The translations under genes and the position numbers were made by a program. A stretch of DNA of 64,000 nt. It comes from Macropodus opercularis (lineage: Eukaryota; Chordata; Actinopteri; Anabantiformes; Osphronemidae). Below the pieces are notes generated by a model, which saw nothing but the letters and a program-made list of their open reading frames with translations, had not been told where the DNA came from and did no database searches. Each line of letters begins with the position of its first letter. The first letter of the stretch is position 1. Shown here piece by piece: positions 8,571-18,423 of this stretch. The stretch covers positions 124,001-188,000 of the forward strand of contig JAUCMP010000034.1 of the NCBI GenBank assembly GCA_030770545.1. Reading direction: 5' to 3'.

Positions 8571-8733
8571 ATACTTACCTGGCAGGGGAGATACCATGAT
8601 CAAGAAGGTGGTTCACCCAGGGCGAGGCTCAGCCATTGCACACCGGCTGTCTGACCCCTGCGAATTCCCCAAATGCGGGAATCTCGACTGCATAATTTGT
8701 GGTAGTGGGGGACTGCGTTCGCGCTCTCCCCTC
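8571..8733 (+). ncRNA. U1 snRNA
   Basis: Complete copy with a truncated head at 8441-8514. Confidence 0.96.
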
Positions 8734-8905
8734 GTCAGCTGTCAAAGACAAAAGCCTAGTCGTGAGCCACTTTGATTGCACAGAGCCTATCGGGCGCATG
8801 GCTCCGGGCAAGGGGAGGGGCCTAGCAAGCGGCAATAGCTGGGCCTTCCGTGACGGCTGTGGCTGGGAAGACGAGGGGCCTCTGCTTCGCTTTGAGGCCC
8901 GGGCC

Positions 8906-9028
8906 ATCTTCGCTCCGGTTTCTCTTCATAACGCACAAGTCTTTCGCCTTTTACTAAAGATTTCCGTGGAGAGGAACTCAAACGGGTTGAGTCAATTTTT
9001 GCTGGGCTTTGCCCCTCGGCAGAGCCGC
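8906..9028 (+). ncRNA. U5 snRNA
   Basis: Canonical loop I. Confidence 0.93.
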
Positions 9029-9425
9029 CAGAGTTTTGTGAAAGTAACAGAGAAATACGCCGGCGTCGAGAGACGACCCCTCCCAAGTCTTTCTCGTGGC
9101 CTCGCGTTTTGTGCACGCAGAGCTGCAGAGTGTCCTGCCTGTGTCACTTTATATGCGTGAGTGTGTTTGTGGTTCGATGCTTTGAAACGCACGCGTTTCA
9201 CCCAGGTGTGGGTGTAACTTCATGTACGTGCGTCTGCACAGGCCCCGACGCTCAGCGGGCCTGCAGCGCATCGTCATGTGGGAGATCTGGGGGCGTGCAA
9301 GGAGAGCACGGCTGTGGGCGGTGCTAAGCAGACGGCGCTTTCTCGCTGCCAGTTCAACACACTGCACCGCGACCAGCGAGGGGCGCCCAAAAGAGGCGGC
9401 CTCTGGCATCACGAGCATGCAGGTC

Positions 9426-9613
9426 ATCGCTTCTCGGCCTTTTGGCTAAGATCAAGTGTAGTATCTGTTCTTATCAGTTTAATATCTGATACGTCCCCTA
9501 CCCGGGGACCATATATTAAATTGCTTTTTGGAGCAGGGAGGTGGAACAGGGGCTTGCTCCGTCCACTCCACGCATCGACCTGGTATTGCAGCGCTTCTGG
9601 GAACGGTGCACCC
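9426..9613 (+). ncRNA. U2 snRNA
   Basis: Intact 188-nt copy with an imperfect upstream palindrome. Confidence 0.97.
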
Positions 9614-10054
9614 CCACACTCTGTGTTCAACGCCAAGCCATTGTCAATGCGCTGCGCTGCGCTCCGTCGGGCTCACCTTCTGTCCAGCCTATGGGATTTC
9701 CTGTGGAAAAAGGCAGCAATGCATGATGGGACAAGTCTGCTCCCCTTTGAGAGAAAACAACAAGACAGAGAGAGAACAGCGACTAACGTTCGCCAGCCTT
9801 TACTGAAAAGTACAACTGGTGCAGACCGGCAGGCTCCGCAAAGCTGCCTTCTTCCCACTGTCAGCACCGTCAGTGAGCGTGGTTAGTCCCGGAGAGAGCT
9901 CCCTGAGTGCGAGCGGAGCAAGTCATACTTACCTGGCAGGGGAGATACCATGATCAAGAAGGTGGTTCACCCAGGGCGAGGCTCAGCCATTGCACACCTC
10001 TGCTGAGCGTGGTTAGTCCCGGAGAGAGCTCCCTGAGTGCGAGCGGAGCAAGTC

Positions 10055-10217
10055 ATACTTACCTGGCAGGGGAGATACCATGATCAAGAAGGTGGTTCAC
10101 CCAGGGCGAGGCTCAGCCATTGCACACCGGCTGTCTGACCCCTGCGAATTCCCCAAATGCGGGAATCTCGACTGCATAATTTGTGGTAGTGGGGGACTGC
10201 GTTCGCGCTCTCCCCTC
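10055..10217 (+). ncRNA. U1 snRNA
   Basis: Complete copy with a truncated head at 9925-9998. Confidence 0.96.
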
Positions 10218-10389
10218 GTCAGCTGTCAAAGACAAAAGCCTAGTCGTGAGCCACTCTGATTGCACAGAGCCTATCGGGCGCATGGCTCCGGGCAAGGGGA
10301 GGGGCCTAGCAAGCGGCAATAGCTGGGCCTTCCGTGACGGCTGTGGCTGGGAAGACGAGGGGCCTCTGCTTCGCTTTGAGGCCCGGGCC

Positions 10390-10512
10390 ATCTTCGCTCC
10401 GGTTTCTCTTCATAACGCACAAGTCTTTCGCCTTTTACTAAAGATTTCCGTGGAGAGGAACTCAAACGGGTTGAGTCAATTTTTGCTGGGCTTTGCCCCT
10501 CGGCAGAGCCGC
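10390..10512 (+). ncRNA. U5 snRNA
   Basis: Canonical loop I. Confidence 0.93.
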
Positions 10513-10909
10513 CAGAGTTTTGTGAAAGTAACAGAGAAATACGCCGGCGTCGAGAGACGACCCCTCCCAAGTCTTTCTCGTGGCCTCGCGTTTTGTGCAC
10601 GCAGAGCTGCAGAGTGTCCTGCCTGTGTCACTTTATATGCGTGAGTGTGTTTGTGGTTCGATGCTTTGAAACGCACGCGTTTCACCCAGGTGTGGGTGTA
10701 ACTTCATGTACGTGCGTCTGCACAGGCCCCGACGCTCAGCGGGCCTGCAGCGCATCGTCATGTGGGAGATCTGGGGGCGTGCAAGGAGAGCACGGCTGTG
10801 GGCGGTGCTAAGCAGACGGCGCTTTCTCGCTGCCAGTTCAACACACTGCACCGCGACCAGCGAGGGGCGCCCAAAAGAGGCGGCCTCTGGCATCACGAGC
10901 ATGCAGGTC

Positions 10910-11097
10910 ATCGCTTCTCGGCCTTTTGGCTAAGATCAAGTGTAGTATCTGTTCTTATCAGTTTAATATCTGATACGTCCCCTACCCGGGGACCATATAT
11001 TAAATTGCTTTTTGGAGCAGGGAGGTGGAACAGGGGCTTGCTCCGTCCACTCCACGCATCGACCTGGTATTGCAGCGCTTCTGGGAACGGTGCACCC
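10910..11097 (+). ncRNA. U2 snRNA
   Basis: Intact 188-nt copy; last with the CGCACGCG palindrome variant upstream. Confidence 0.97.
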
Positions 11098-11538
11098 CCA
11101 CACTCTGTGTTCAACGCCAAGCCATTGTCAATGCGCTGCGCTGCGCTCCGTCGGGCTCACCTTCTGTCCAGCCTATGGGATTTCCTGTGGAAAAAGGCAG
11201 CAATGCATGATGGGACAAGTCTGCTCCCCTTTGAGAGAAAACAACAAGACAGAGAGAGAACAGCGACTAACGTTCGCCAGCCTTTACTGAAAAGTACAAC
11301 TGGTGCAGACCGGCAGGCTCCGCAAAGCTGCCTTCTTCCCACTGTCAGCACCGTCAGTGAGCGTGGTTAGTCCCGGAGAGAGCTCCCTGAGTGCGAGCGG
11401 AGCAAGTCATACTTACCTGGCAGGGGAGATACCATGATCAAGAAGGTGGTTCACCCAGGGCGAGGCTCAGCCATTGCACACCTCTGCTGAGCGTGGTTAG
11501 TCCCGGAGAGAGCTCCCTGAGTGCGAGCGGAGCAAGTC

Positions 11539-11701
11539 ATACTTACCTGGCAGGGGAGATACCATGATCAAGAAGGTGGTTCACCCAGGGCGAGGCTCAG
11601 CCATTGCACACCGGCTGTCTGACCCCTGCGAATTCCCCAAATGCGGGAATCTCGACTGCATAATTTGTGGTAGTGGGGGACTGCGTTCGCGCTCTCCCCT
11701 C
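11539..11701 (+). ncRNA. U1 snRNA
   Basis: Complete copy with a truncated head at 11409-11482. Confidence 0.96.
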
Positions 11702-11873
11702 GTCAGCTGTCAAAGACAAAAGCCTAGTCGTGAGCCACTCTGATTGCACAGAGCCTATCGGGCGCATGGCTCCGGGCAAGGGGAGGGGCCTAGCAAGCGG
11801 CAATAGCTGGGCCTTCCGTGACGGCTGTGGCTGGGAAGACGAGGGGCCTCTGCTTCGCTTTGAGGCCCGGGCC

Positions 11874-11996
11874 ATCTTCGCTCCGGTTTCTCTTCATAAC
11901 GCACAAGTCTTTCGTCTTTTACTAAAGATTTCCGTGGAGAGGAACTCAAACGGGTTGAGTCAATTTTTGCTGGGCTTTGCCCCTCGGCAGAGCCGC
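11874..11996 (+). ncRNA. U5 snRNA, loop I variant
   Basis: T at 11915 (nt 42) gives CGTCTTTTACT; third and last copy with this change. Confidence 0.93.
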
Positions 11997-12393
11997 CAGA
12001 GTTTTGTGAAAGTAACAGAGAAATACGCCGGCGTCGAGAGACGACCCCTCCCAAGTCTTTCTCGTGGCCTCGCGTTTTGTGCACGCAGAGCTGCAGAGTG
12101 TCCTGCCTGTGTCACTTTATATGCGTGAGTGTGTTTGTGGTTCGATGCTTTGAAACGCATGCGTTTCACCCAGGTGTGGGTGTAACTTCATGTACGTGCG
12201 TCTGCACAGTTCCCGACGCTCAGCGGGCCTGCAGCGCATCGTCATGTGGGAGATCTGGGGGCGTGCAAGGAGAGCACGGCTGTGGGCGGTGCTAAGCAGA
12301 CGGCGCTTTCTCGCTGCCAGTTCAACACACTGCACCGCGACCAGCGAGGGGCGCCCAAAAGAGGCGGCCTCTGGCATCACGAGCATGCAGGTC

Positions 12394-12581
12394 ATCGCTT
12401 CTCGGCCTTTTGGCTAAGATCAAGTGTAGTATCTGTTCTTATCAGTTTAATATCTGATACGTCCCCTACCCGGGGACCATATATTAAATTGCTTTTTGGA
12501 GCAGGGAGGTGGAACAGGGGCTTGCTCCGTCCACTCCACGCATCGACCTGGTATTGCAGCGCTTCTGGGAACGGTGCACCC
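12394..12581 (+). ncRNA. U2 snRNA
   Basis: Intact copy. The spacer before it has CACAGTTCCC in place of CACAGGCCCC, unique to this unit. Confidence 0.97.
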
Positions 12582-13022
12582 CCACACTCTGTGTTCAACG
12601 CCAAGCCATTGTCAATGCGCTGCGCTGCGCTCCGTCGGGCTCACCTTCTGTCCAGCCTATGGGATTTCCTGTGGAAAAAGGCAGCAATGCATGATGGGAC
12701 AAGTCTGCTCCCCTTTGAGAGAAAACAACAAGACAGAGAGAGAACAGCGACTAACGTTCGCCAGCCTTTACGGAAAAGTACAACTGGTGCAGACCGGCAG
12801 GCTCCGCAAAGCTGCCTTCTTCCCACTGTCAGCACCGTCAGTGAGCGTGGTTAGTCCCGGAGAGAGCTCCCTGAGTGCGAGCGGAGCAAGTCATACTTAC
12901 CTGGCAGGGGAGATACCATGATCAAGAAGGTGGTTCACCCAGGGCGAGGCTCAGCCATTGCACACCTCTGCTGAGCGTGGTTAGTCCCGGAGAGAGCTCC
13001 CTGAGTGCGAGCGGAGCAAGTC

Positions 13023-13185
13023 ATACTTACCTGGCAGGGGAGATACCATGATCAAGAAGGTGGTTCACCCAGGGCGAGGCTCAGCCATTGCACACCGGCT
13101 GTCTGACCCCTGCGAATTCCCCAAATGCGGGAATCTCGACTGCATAATTTGTGGTAGTGGGGGACTGCGTTCGCGCTCTCCCCTC
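13023..13185 (+). ncRNA. U1 snRNA
   Basis: Complete copy with a truncated head at 12893-12966. Confidence 0.96.
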
Positions 13186-13357
13186 GTCAGCTGTCAAAGA
13201 CAAAAGCCTAGTCGTGAGCCACTCTGATTGCACAGAGCCTATCGGGCGCATGGCTCCGGGCAAGGGGAGGGGCCTAGCAAGCGGCAATAGCTGGGCCTTC
13301 CGTGACGGCTGTGGCTGGGAAGACGAGGGGCCTCTGCTTCGCTTTGAGGCCCGGGCC

Positions 13358-13480
13358 ATCTTCGCTCCGGTTTCTATTCATAACGCACAAGTCTTTCGCC
13401 TTTTACTAAAGATTTCCGTGGAGAGGAACTCAAACGGGTTGAGTCAATTTTTGCTGGGCTTTGCCCCTCGGCAGAGCCGC
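13358..13480 (+). ncRNA. U5 snRNA
   Basis: Canonical loop I. A C to A change at 13376 (nt 19) lies in the 5' side of stem I. Confidence 0.92.
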
Positions 13481-13877
13481 CAGAGTTTTGTGAAAGTAAC
13501 AGAGAAATACGCCGGCGTCGAGAGACGACCCCTCCCAAGTCTTTCTCGTGGCCTCGCGTTTTGTGCACGCAGAGCTGCAGAGTGTCCTGCCTGTGTCACT
13601 TTATATGCGTGAGTGTGTTTGTGGTTCGATGCTTTGAAACGCATGCGTTTCACCCAGGTGTGGGTGTAACTTCATGTACGTGCGTCTGCACAGGCCCCGA
13701 CGCTCAGCGGGCCTGCAGCGCATCGTCATGTGGGAGATCTGGGGGCGTGCAAGGAGAGCACGGCTGTGGGCGGTGCTAAGCAGACGGCGCTTTCTCGCTG
13801 CCAGTTCAACACACTGCACCGCGACCAGCGAGGGGCGCCCAAAAGAGGCGGCCTCTGGCATCACGAGCATGCAGGTC

Positions 13878-14065
13878 ATCGCTTCTCGGCCTTTTGGCTA
13901 AGATCAAGTGTAGTATCTGTTCTTATCAGTTTAATATCTGATACGTCCCCTACCCGGGGACCATATATTAAATTGCTTTTTGGAGCAGGGAGGTGGAACA
14001 GGGGCTTGCTCCGTCCACTCCACGCATCGACCTGGTATTGCAGCGCTTCTGGGAACGGTGCACCC
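13878..14065 (+). ncRNA. U2 snRNA
   Basis: Intact copy. It is the last unit with GCGCTGCGCTGCGCTCCG in the spacer; later units have CTCC in the second repeat. Confidence 0.97.
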
Positions 14066-14506
14066 CCACACTCTGTGTTCAACGCCAAGCCATTGTCAAT
14101 GCGCTGCGCTGCGCTCCGTCGGGCTCACCTTCTGTCCAGCCTATGGGATTTCCTGTGGAAAAAGGCAGCAATGCATGATGGGACAAGTCTGCTCCCCTTT
14201 GAGAGAAAACAACAAGACAGAGAGAGAACAGCGACTAACGTTCGCCAGCCTTTACTGAAAAGTACAACTGGTGCAGACCGGCAGGCTCCGCAAAGCTGCC
14301 TTCTTCCCACTGTCAGCACCGTCAGTGAGCGTGGTTAGTCCCGGAGAGAGCTCCCTGAGTGCGAGCGGAGCAAGTCATACTTACCTGGCAGGGGAGATAC
14401 CATGATCAAGAAGGTGGTTCACCCAGGGCGAGGCTCAGCCATTGCACACCTCTGCTGAGCGTGGTTAGTCCCGGAGAGAGCTCCCTGAGTGCGAGCGGAG
14501 CAAGTC

Positions 14507-14669
14507 ATACTTACCTGGCAGTGGAGATACCATGATCAAGAAGGTGGTTCACCCAGGGCGAGGCTCAGCCATTGCACACCGGCTGTCTGACCCCTGCGAA
14601 TTCCCCAAATGCGGGAATCTCGACTGCATAATTTGTGGTAGTGGGGGACTGCGTTCGCGCTCTCCCCTC
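14507..14669 (+). ncRNA. U1 snRNA, nt 16 variant
   Basis: Full length, but nt 16 is T (GGCAGTGGAG instead of GGCAGGGGAG), in the G run just before stem-loop I. Truncated head at 14377-14450 has the normal base. Confidence 0.95.
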
Positions 14670-14841
14670 GTCAGCTGTCAAAGACAAAAGCCTAGTCGTG
14701 AGCCACTCTGATTGCACAGAGCCTATCGGGCGCATGGCTCCGGGCAAGGGGAGGGGCCTAGCAAGCGGCAATAGCTGGGCCTTCCGTGACGGCTGTGGCT
14801 GGGAAGACGAGGGGCCTCTGCTTCGCTTTGAGGCCCGGGCC

Positions 14842-14964
14842 ATCTTCGCTCCGGTTTCTCTTCATAACGCACAAGTCTTTCGCCTTTTACTAAAGATTTC
14901 CGTGGAGAGGAACTCAAACGGGTTGAGTCAATTTTTGCTGGGCTTTGCCCCTCGGCAGAGCCGC
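14842..14964 (+). ncRNA. U5 snRNA
   Basis: Canonical loop I. Confidence 0.93.
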
Positions 14965-15361
14965 CAGAGTTTTGTGAAAGTAACAGAGAAATACGCCGGC
15001 GTCGAGAGACGACCCCTCCCAAGTCTTTCTCGTGGCCTCGCGTTTTGTGCACGCAGAGCTGCAGAGTGTCCTGCCTGTGTCACTTTATATGCGTGAGTGT
15101 GTTTGTGGTTCGATGCTTTGAAACGCATGCGTTTCACCCAGGTGTGGGTGTAACTTCATGTACGTGCGTCTGCACAGGCCCCGACGCTCAGCGGGCCTGC
15201 AGCGCATCGTCATGTGGGAGATCTGGGGGCGTGCAAGGAGAGCACGGCTGTGGGCGGTGCTAAGCAGATGGCGCTTTCTCGCTGCCAGTTCAACACACTG
15301 CACCGCGACCAGCGAGGGGCGCCCAAAAGAGGCGGCCTCTGGCATCACGAGCATGCAGGTC

Positions 15362-15549
15362 ATCGCTTCTCGGCCTTTTGGCTAAGATCAAGTGTAGTAT
15401 CTGTTCTTATCAGTTTAATATCTGATACGTCCCCTACCCGGGGACCATATATTAAATTGCTTTTTGGAGCAGGGAGGTGGAACAGGGGCTTGCTCCGTCC
15501 ACTCCACGCATCGACCTGGTATTGCAGCGCTTCTGGGAACGGTGCACCC
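15362..15549 (+). ncRNA. U2 snRNA
   Basis: Intact copy; first with the GCGCTGCGCTCCGCTCCG spacer form. Confidence 0.97.
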
Positions 15550-15990
15550 CCACACTCTGTGTTCAACGCCAAGCCATTGTCAATGCGCTGCGCTCCGCTC
15601 CGTCGGGCTCACCTTCTGTCCAGCCTATGGGATTTCCTGTGGAAAAAGGCAGCAATGCATGATGGGACAAGTCTGCTCCCCTTTGAGAGAAAACAACAAG
15701 ACAGAGAGAGAACAGCGACTAACGTTCGCCAGCCTTTACTGAAAAGTACAACTGGTGCAGACCGGCAGGCTCCGCAAAGCTGCCTTCTTCCCACTGTCAG
15801 CACCGTCAGTGAGCGTGGTTAGTCCCGGAGAGAGCTCCCTGAGTGCGAGCGGAGCAAGTCATACTTACCTGGCAGGGGAGATACCATGATCAAGAAGGTG
15901 GTTCACCCAGGGCGAGGCTCAGCCATTGCACACCTCTGCTGAGCGTGGTTAGTCCCGGAGAGAGCTCCCTGAGTGCGAGCGGAGCAAGTC

Positions 15991-16153
15991 ATACTTACCT
16001 GGCAGGGGAGATACCATGATCAAGAAGGTGGTTCACCCAGGGCGAGGCTCAGCCATTGCACACCGGCTGTCTGACCCCTGCGAATTCCCCAAATGCGGGA
16101 ATCTCGACTGCATAATTTGTGGTAGTGGGGGACTGCGTTCGCGCTCTCCCCTC
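15991..16153 (+). ncRNA. U1 snRNA
   Basis: Complete copy with a truncated head at 15861-15934. Confidence 0.96.
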
Positions 16154-16325
16154 GTCAGCTGTCAAAGACAAAAGCCTAGTCGTGAGCCACTCTGATTGCA
16201 CAGAGCCTATCGGGCGCATGGCTCCGGGCAAGGGGAGGGGCCTAGCAAGCGGCAATAGCTGGGCCTTCCGTGACGGCTGTGGCTGGGAAGACGAGGGGCC
16301 TCTGCTTCGCTTTGAGGCCCGGGCC

Positions 16326-16448
16326 ATCTTCGCTCCGGTTTCACTTCATAACGCACAAGTCTTTCGCCTTTTACTAAAGATTTCCGTGGAGAGGAACTCA
16401 AACGGGTTGAGTCAATTTTTGCTGGGCTTTGCCCCTCGGCAGAGCCGC
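16326..16448 (+). ncRNA. U5 snRNA
   Basis: Canonical loop I. T to A at 16343 (nt 18), in stem I. Confidence 0.92.
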
Positions 16449-16845
16449 CAGAGTTTTGTGAAAGTAACAGAGAAATACGCCGGCGTCGAGAGACGACCCC
16501 TCCCAAGTCTTTCTCGTGGCCTCGCGTTTTGTGCACGCAGAGCTGCAGAGTGTCCTGCCTGTGTCACTTTATATGCGTGAGTGTGTTTGTGGTTCGATGC
16601 TTTGAAACGCATGCGTTTCACCCAGGTGTGGGTGTAACTTCATGTACGTGCGTCTGCACAGGCCCCGACGCTCAGCGGGCCTGCAGCGCATCGTCATGTG
16701 GGAGATCTGGGGGCGTGCAAGGAGAGCACGGCTGTGGGCGGTGCTAAGCAGACGGCGCTTTCTCGCTGCCAGTTCAACACACTGCACCGCGACCAGCGAG
16801 GGGCGCCCAAAAGAGGCGGCCTCTGGCATCACGAGCATGCAGGTC

Positions 16846-16927
16846 ATCGCTTCTCGGCCTTTTGGCTAAGATCAAGTGTAGTATCTGTTCTTATCAGTTT
16901 AATATCTGATACGTCCCCTACCCGGGG
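16846..16927 (+). pseudogene. U2 5' fragment (nt 1-82) upstream of element B1
   Basis: The U2 promoter and nt 1-82 are intact; element B1 follows. Bases 16884-16927 (nt 39-82) are repeated after the element at 22004-22047 as a 44-bp target-site duplication. Because the element starts with GG after GGGG, the boundary may shift by up to two bases. Confidence 0.95.
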
Positions 16928-16973
16928 GGCAGAGGACTTACTTGGTGTTTGGAGAAGTGGAGTGGTCGTGAAG

Positions 16974-18329
16974 ATGGCAGCTGGTGGATTTTCACCCAGG
17001 GTTGGATTACGAAACACGTTACGTTTTCAATGGAAGGACAACGAGAAGGAGGTTATGCCACGAGACGTTTTTTGTCGAGGAGTGATCCAGGGGCAACTCA
17101 AATTGCAGGTGGCGGATGTCTACTGCCTGCAGTGGAACCAGCAGGTGAGAGCCTACGATGTTACCATGGCCACAGCTGAGACTTATCATGCGGTGATGGG
17201 GAACTGCAATCAGCAAAGGGCGGTTTCACCTTTGTCTTTCTTCACGGTAACGAGCTTGGACAAACCAAACTTTAGGGTGGTGACGGTGCACATGTTTAAT
17301 CCATATGTTACTGACTTGGCACTGGGGGAGTTTTTGGGACGTTTTGCGGAAGTGGTGTCCGCTGCACGCTTCGTGAAGGACCCGCTGGGCTACTGGACTG
17401 GGCGGCGGCAGTTTCAGGTGCTGCTGCATGAAGACAAGGACGGTGTAGACGGCTGGAAGCACCCGCCGGCATTTTTTCAATTGGGAGCAGACAGGGGATA
17501 TCTGTTTTATGCCAGGCAGCCGATGTTCTGTCGGCGGTGCAAACGGCATGGGCACGTGGAAGTGGGCTGTGGGATTTTGTTTTGCAGGTTTTGTGAGAGG
17601 GAGGGGCACGACACCAACAATTGCCCGTACAACAAGGCCTGCCACGGGTGTGGTGATTTAGGCCACCTGTACAGAGACTGCCCCGGGAGGAGGAAGACTT
17701 TTGCTGAGGCGGCCAGTAGAGCGAGCAGCAGGCAGGAGGACGAGATGGTGAAGAGGCAGACACCCGGAGCAGAGGAGCTCGAGGGCGCGGCGGAGGAGTC
17801 CAGCAGGGTCGAGGTCGAGGAGAGCGACGCTCTGTTGCACGAGGGGGAAGACCCCACGGCGGCACACGGCATTCCCAAAGTCCTCCATGGGGGTGCGGGC
17901 GCCAGGAAGGAGGTGTTGGGCAGGAAAGTGCGTGGGAGAAGCCGCGGGCCGGCGCCTGAGGAGGACTGCGGAGCAGAGCGGCAGGCGATGGAGAGAGGGT
18001 CGACAACTAAGAAGATAAAAAAGGGGGAAATGCAGCTACTGGCAGCAGGTGAGGAGGGGAGCAGCAATGGAGGCCATGGTGAGCAAGGACCACAGACGGA
18101 GATGCTGTCGTCGCTGGAGGAGGGGCCAGGCTCATCGTCTGGACTGGGCACGACAGGAGTAGAGACGTTTGACTTAGACTTCGCACTGTCACCTGGACTC
18201 CTCTCGCTCCCCACACTGGCAGAGGTGGGTCGAGAGAAGCGGGATCAACGAGAGGAAGGAGATCAGGGGGCCGAGCGCCCCTTTTCCTGGGCAGAGCAGA
18301 TGGACGAAGGTGACATTTTCAAGGACTGA
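16974..18329 (+). CDS. ORF1 protein, three CCHC zinc knuckles (element B1)
   Basis: A 451-residue predicted RNA-binding ORF1 protein. The start ATG (GAAGATGG, good Kozak context) was chosen because C and D begin at the matching place (PRVGLR follows); the frame stays open upstream into U2 promoter sequence by chance. Three CCHC knuckles (CX2CX4HX4C) lie at 186-199, 204-217 and 223-236. Residues about 100-155 (RVVTVHMFNPYVTD...GRRQFQVLL) look like a folded, possibly RRM-like segment; that is a guess. The middle is charged and low in complexity. The C-terminus has ETFDLDFALSPGLLSLPTL and SWAEQM, also found in C and D. ORF2 begins 94 nt after the stop. Confidence 0.9.
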   Translation: MAAGGFSPRVGLRNTLRFQWKDNEKEVMPRDVFCRGVIQGQLKLQVADVYCLQWNQQVRAYDVTMATAETYHAVMGNCNQQRAVSPLSFFTVTSLDKPNFRVVTVHMFNPYVTDLALGEFLGRFAEVVSAARFVKDPLGYWTGRRQFQVLLHEDKDGVDGWKHPPAFFQLGADRGYLFYARQPMFCRRCKRHGHVEVGCGILFCRFCEREGHDTNNCPYNKACHGCGDLGHLYRDCPGRRKTFAEAASRASSRQEDEMVKRQTPGAEELEGAAEESSRVEVEESDALLHEGEDPTAAHGIPKVLHGGAGARKEVLGRKVRGRSRGPAPEEDCGAERQAMERGSTTKKIKKGEMQLLAAGEEGSSNGGHGEQGPQTEMLSSLEEGPGSSSGLGTTGVETFDLDFALSPGLLSLPTLAEVGREKRDQREEGDQGAERPFSWAEQMDEGDIFKD

Positions 18330-18423
18330 AATGTTGAAAGACTCTTGGGGTTTGTTTAGCTGTGGAAGTAGGTGGGGGAGTCATTTTGAGAGGTAGGGGG
18401 TGGTGTTTTGCTATTTCAGAATC

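Noticed and set aside
16930..16945. ACTTACTTGG in the leader of B and C resembling the U1 5' end ACTTACCTGG
   Set aside because: Short, has a mismatch, is absent from D, and lies in the sense that would not pair with U1. Probably coincidence.
16698..16973. ORF1 of B1 extended upstream to give a 543-residue protein, and the recurring 202-, 153- and 109-residue frames in every unit
   Set aside because: They cross U2, U1 or U5 genes and promoters, and recur only because the units repeat. B, C and D agree on the internal ATG for ORF1.
17308..18214. Long open frames on the minus strand across ORF1 and ORF2
   Set aside because: Pro/Ser-rich shadows of G-rich coding sequence, with no recognisable domain and no conservation apart from the + strand genes.
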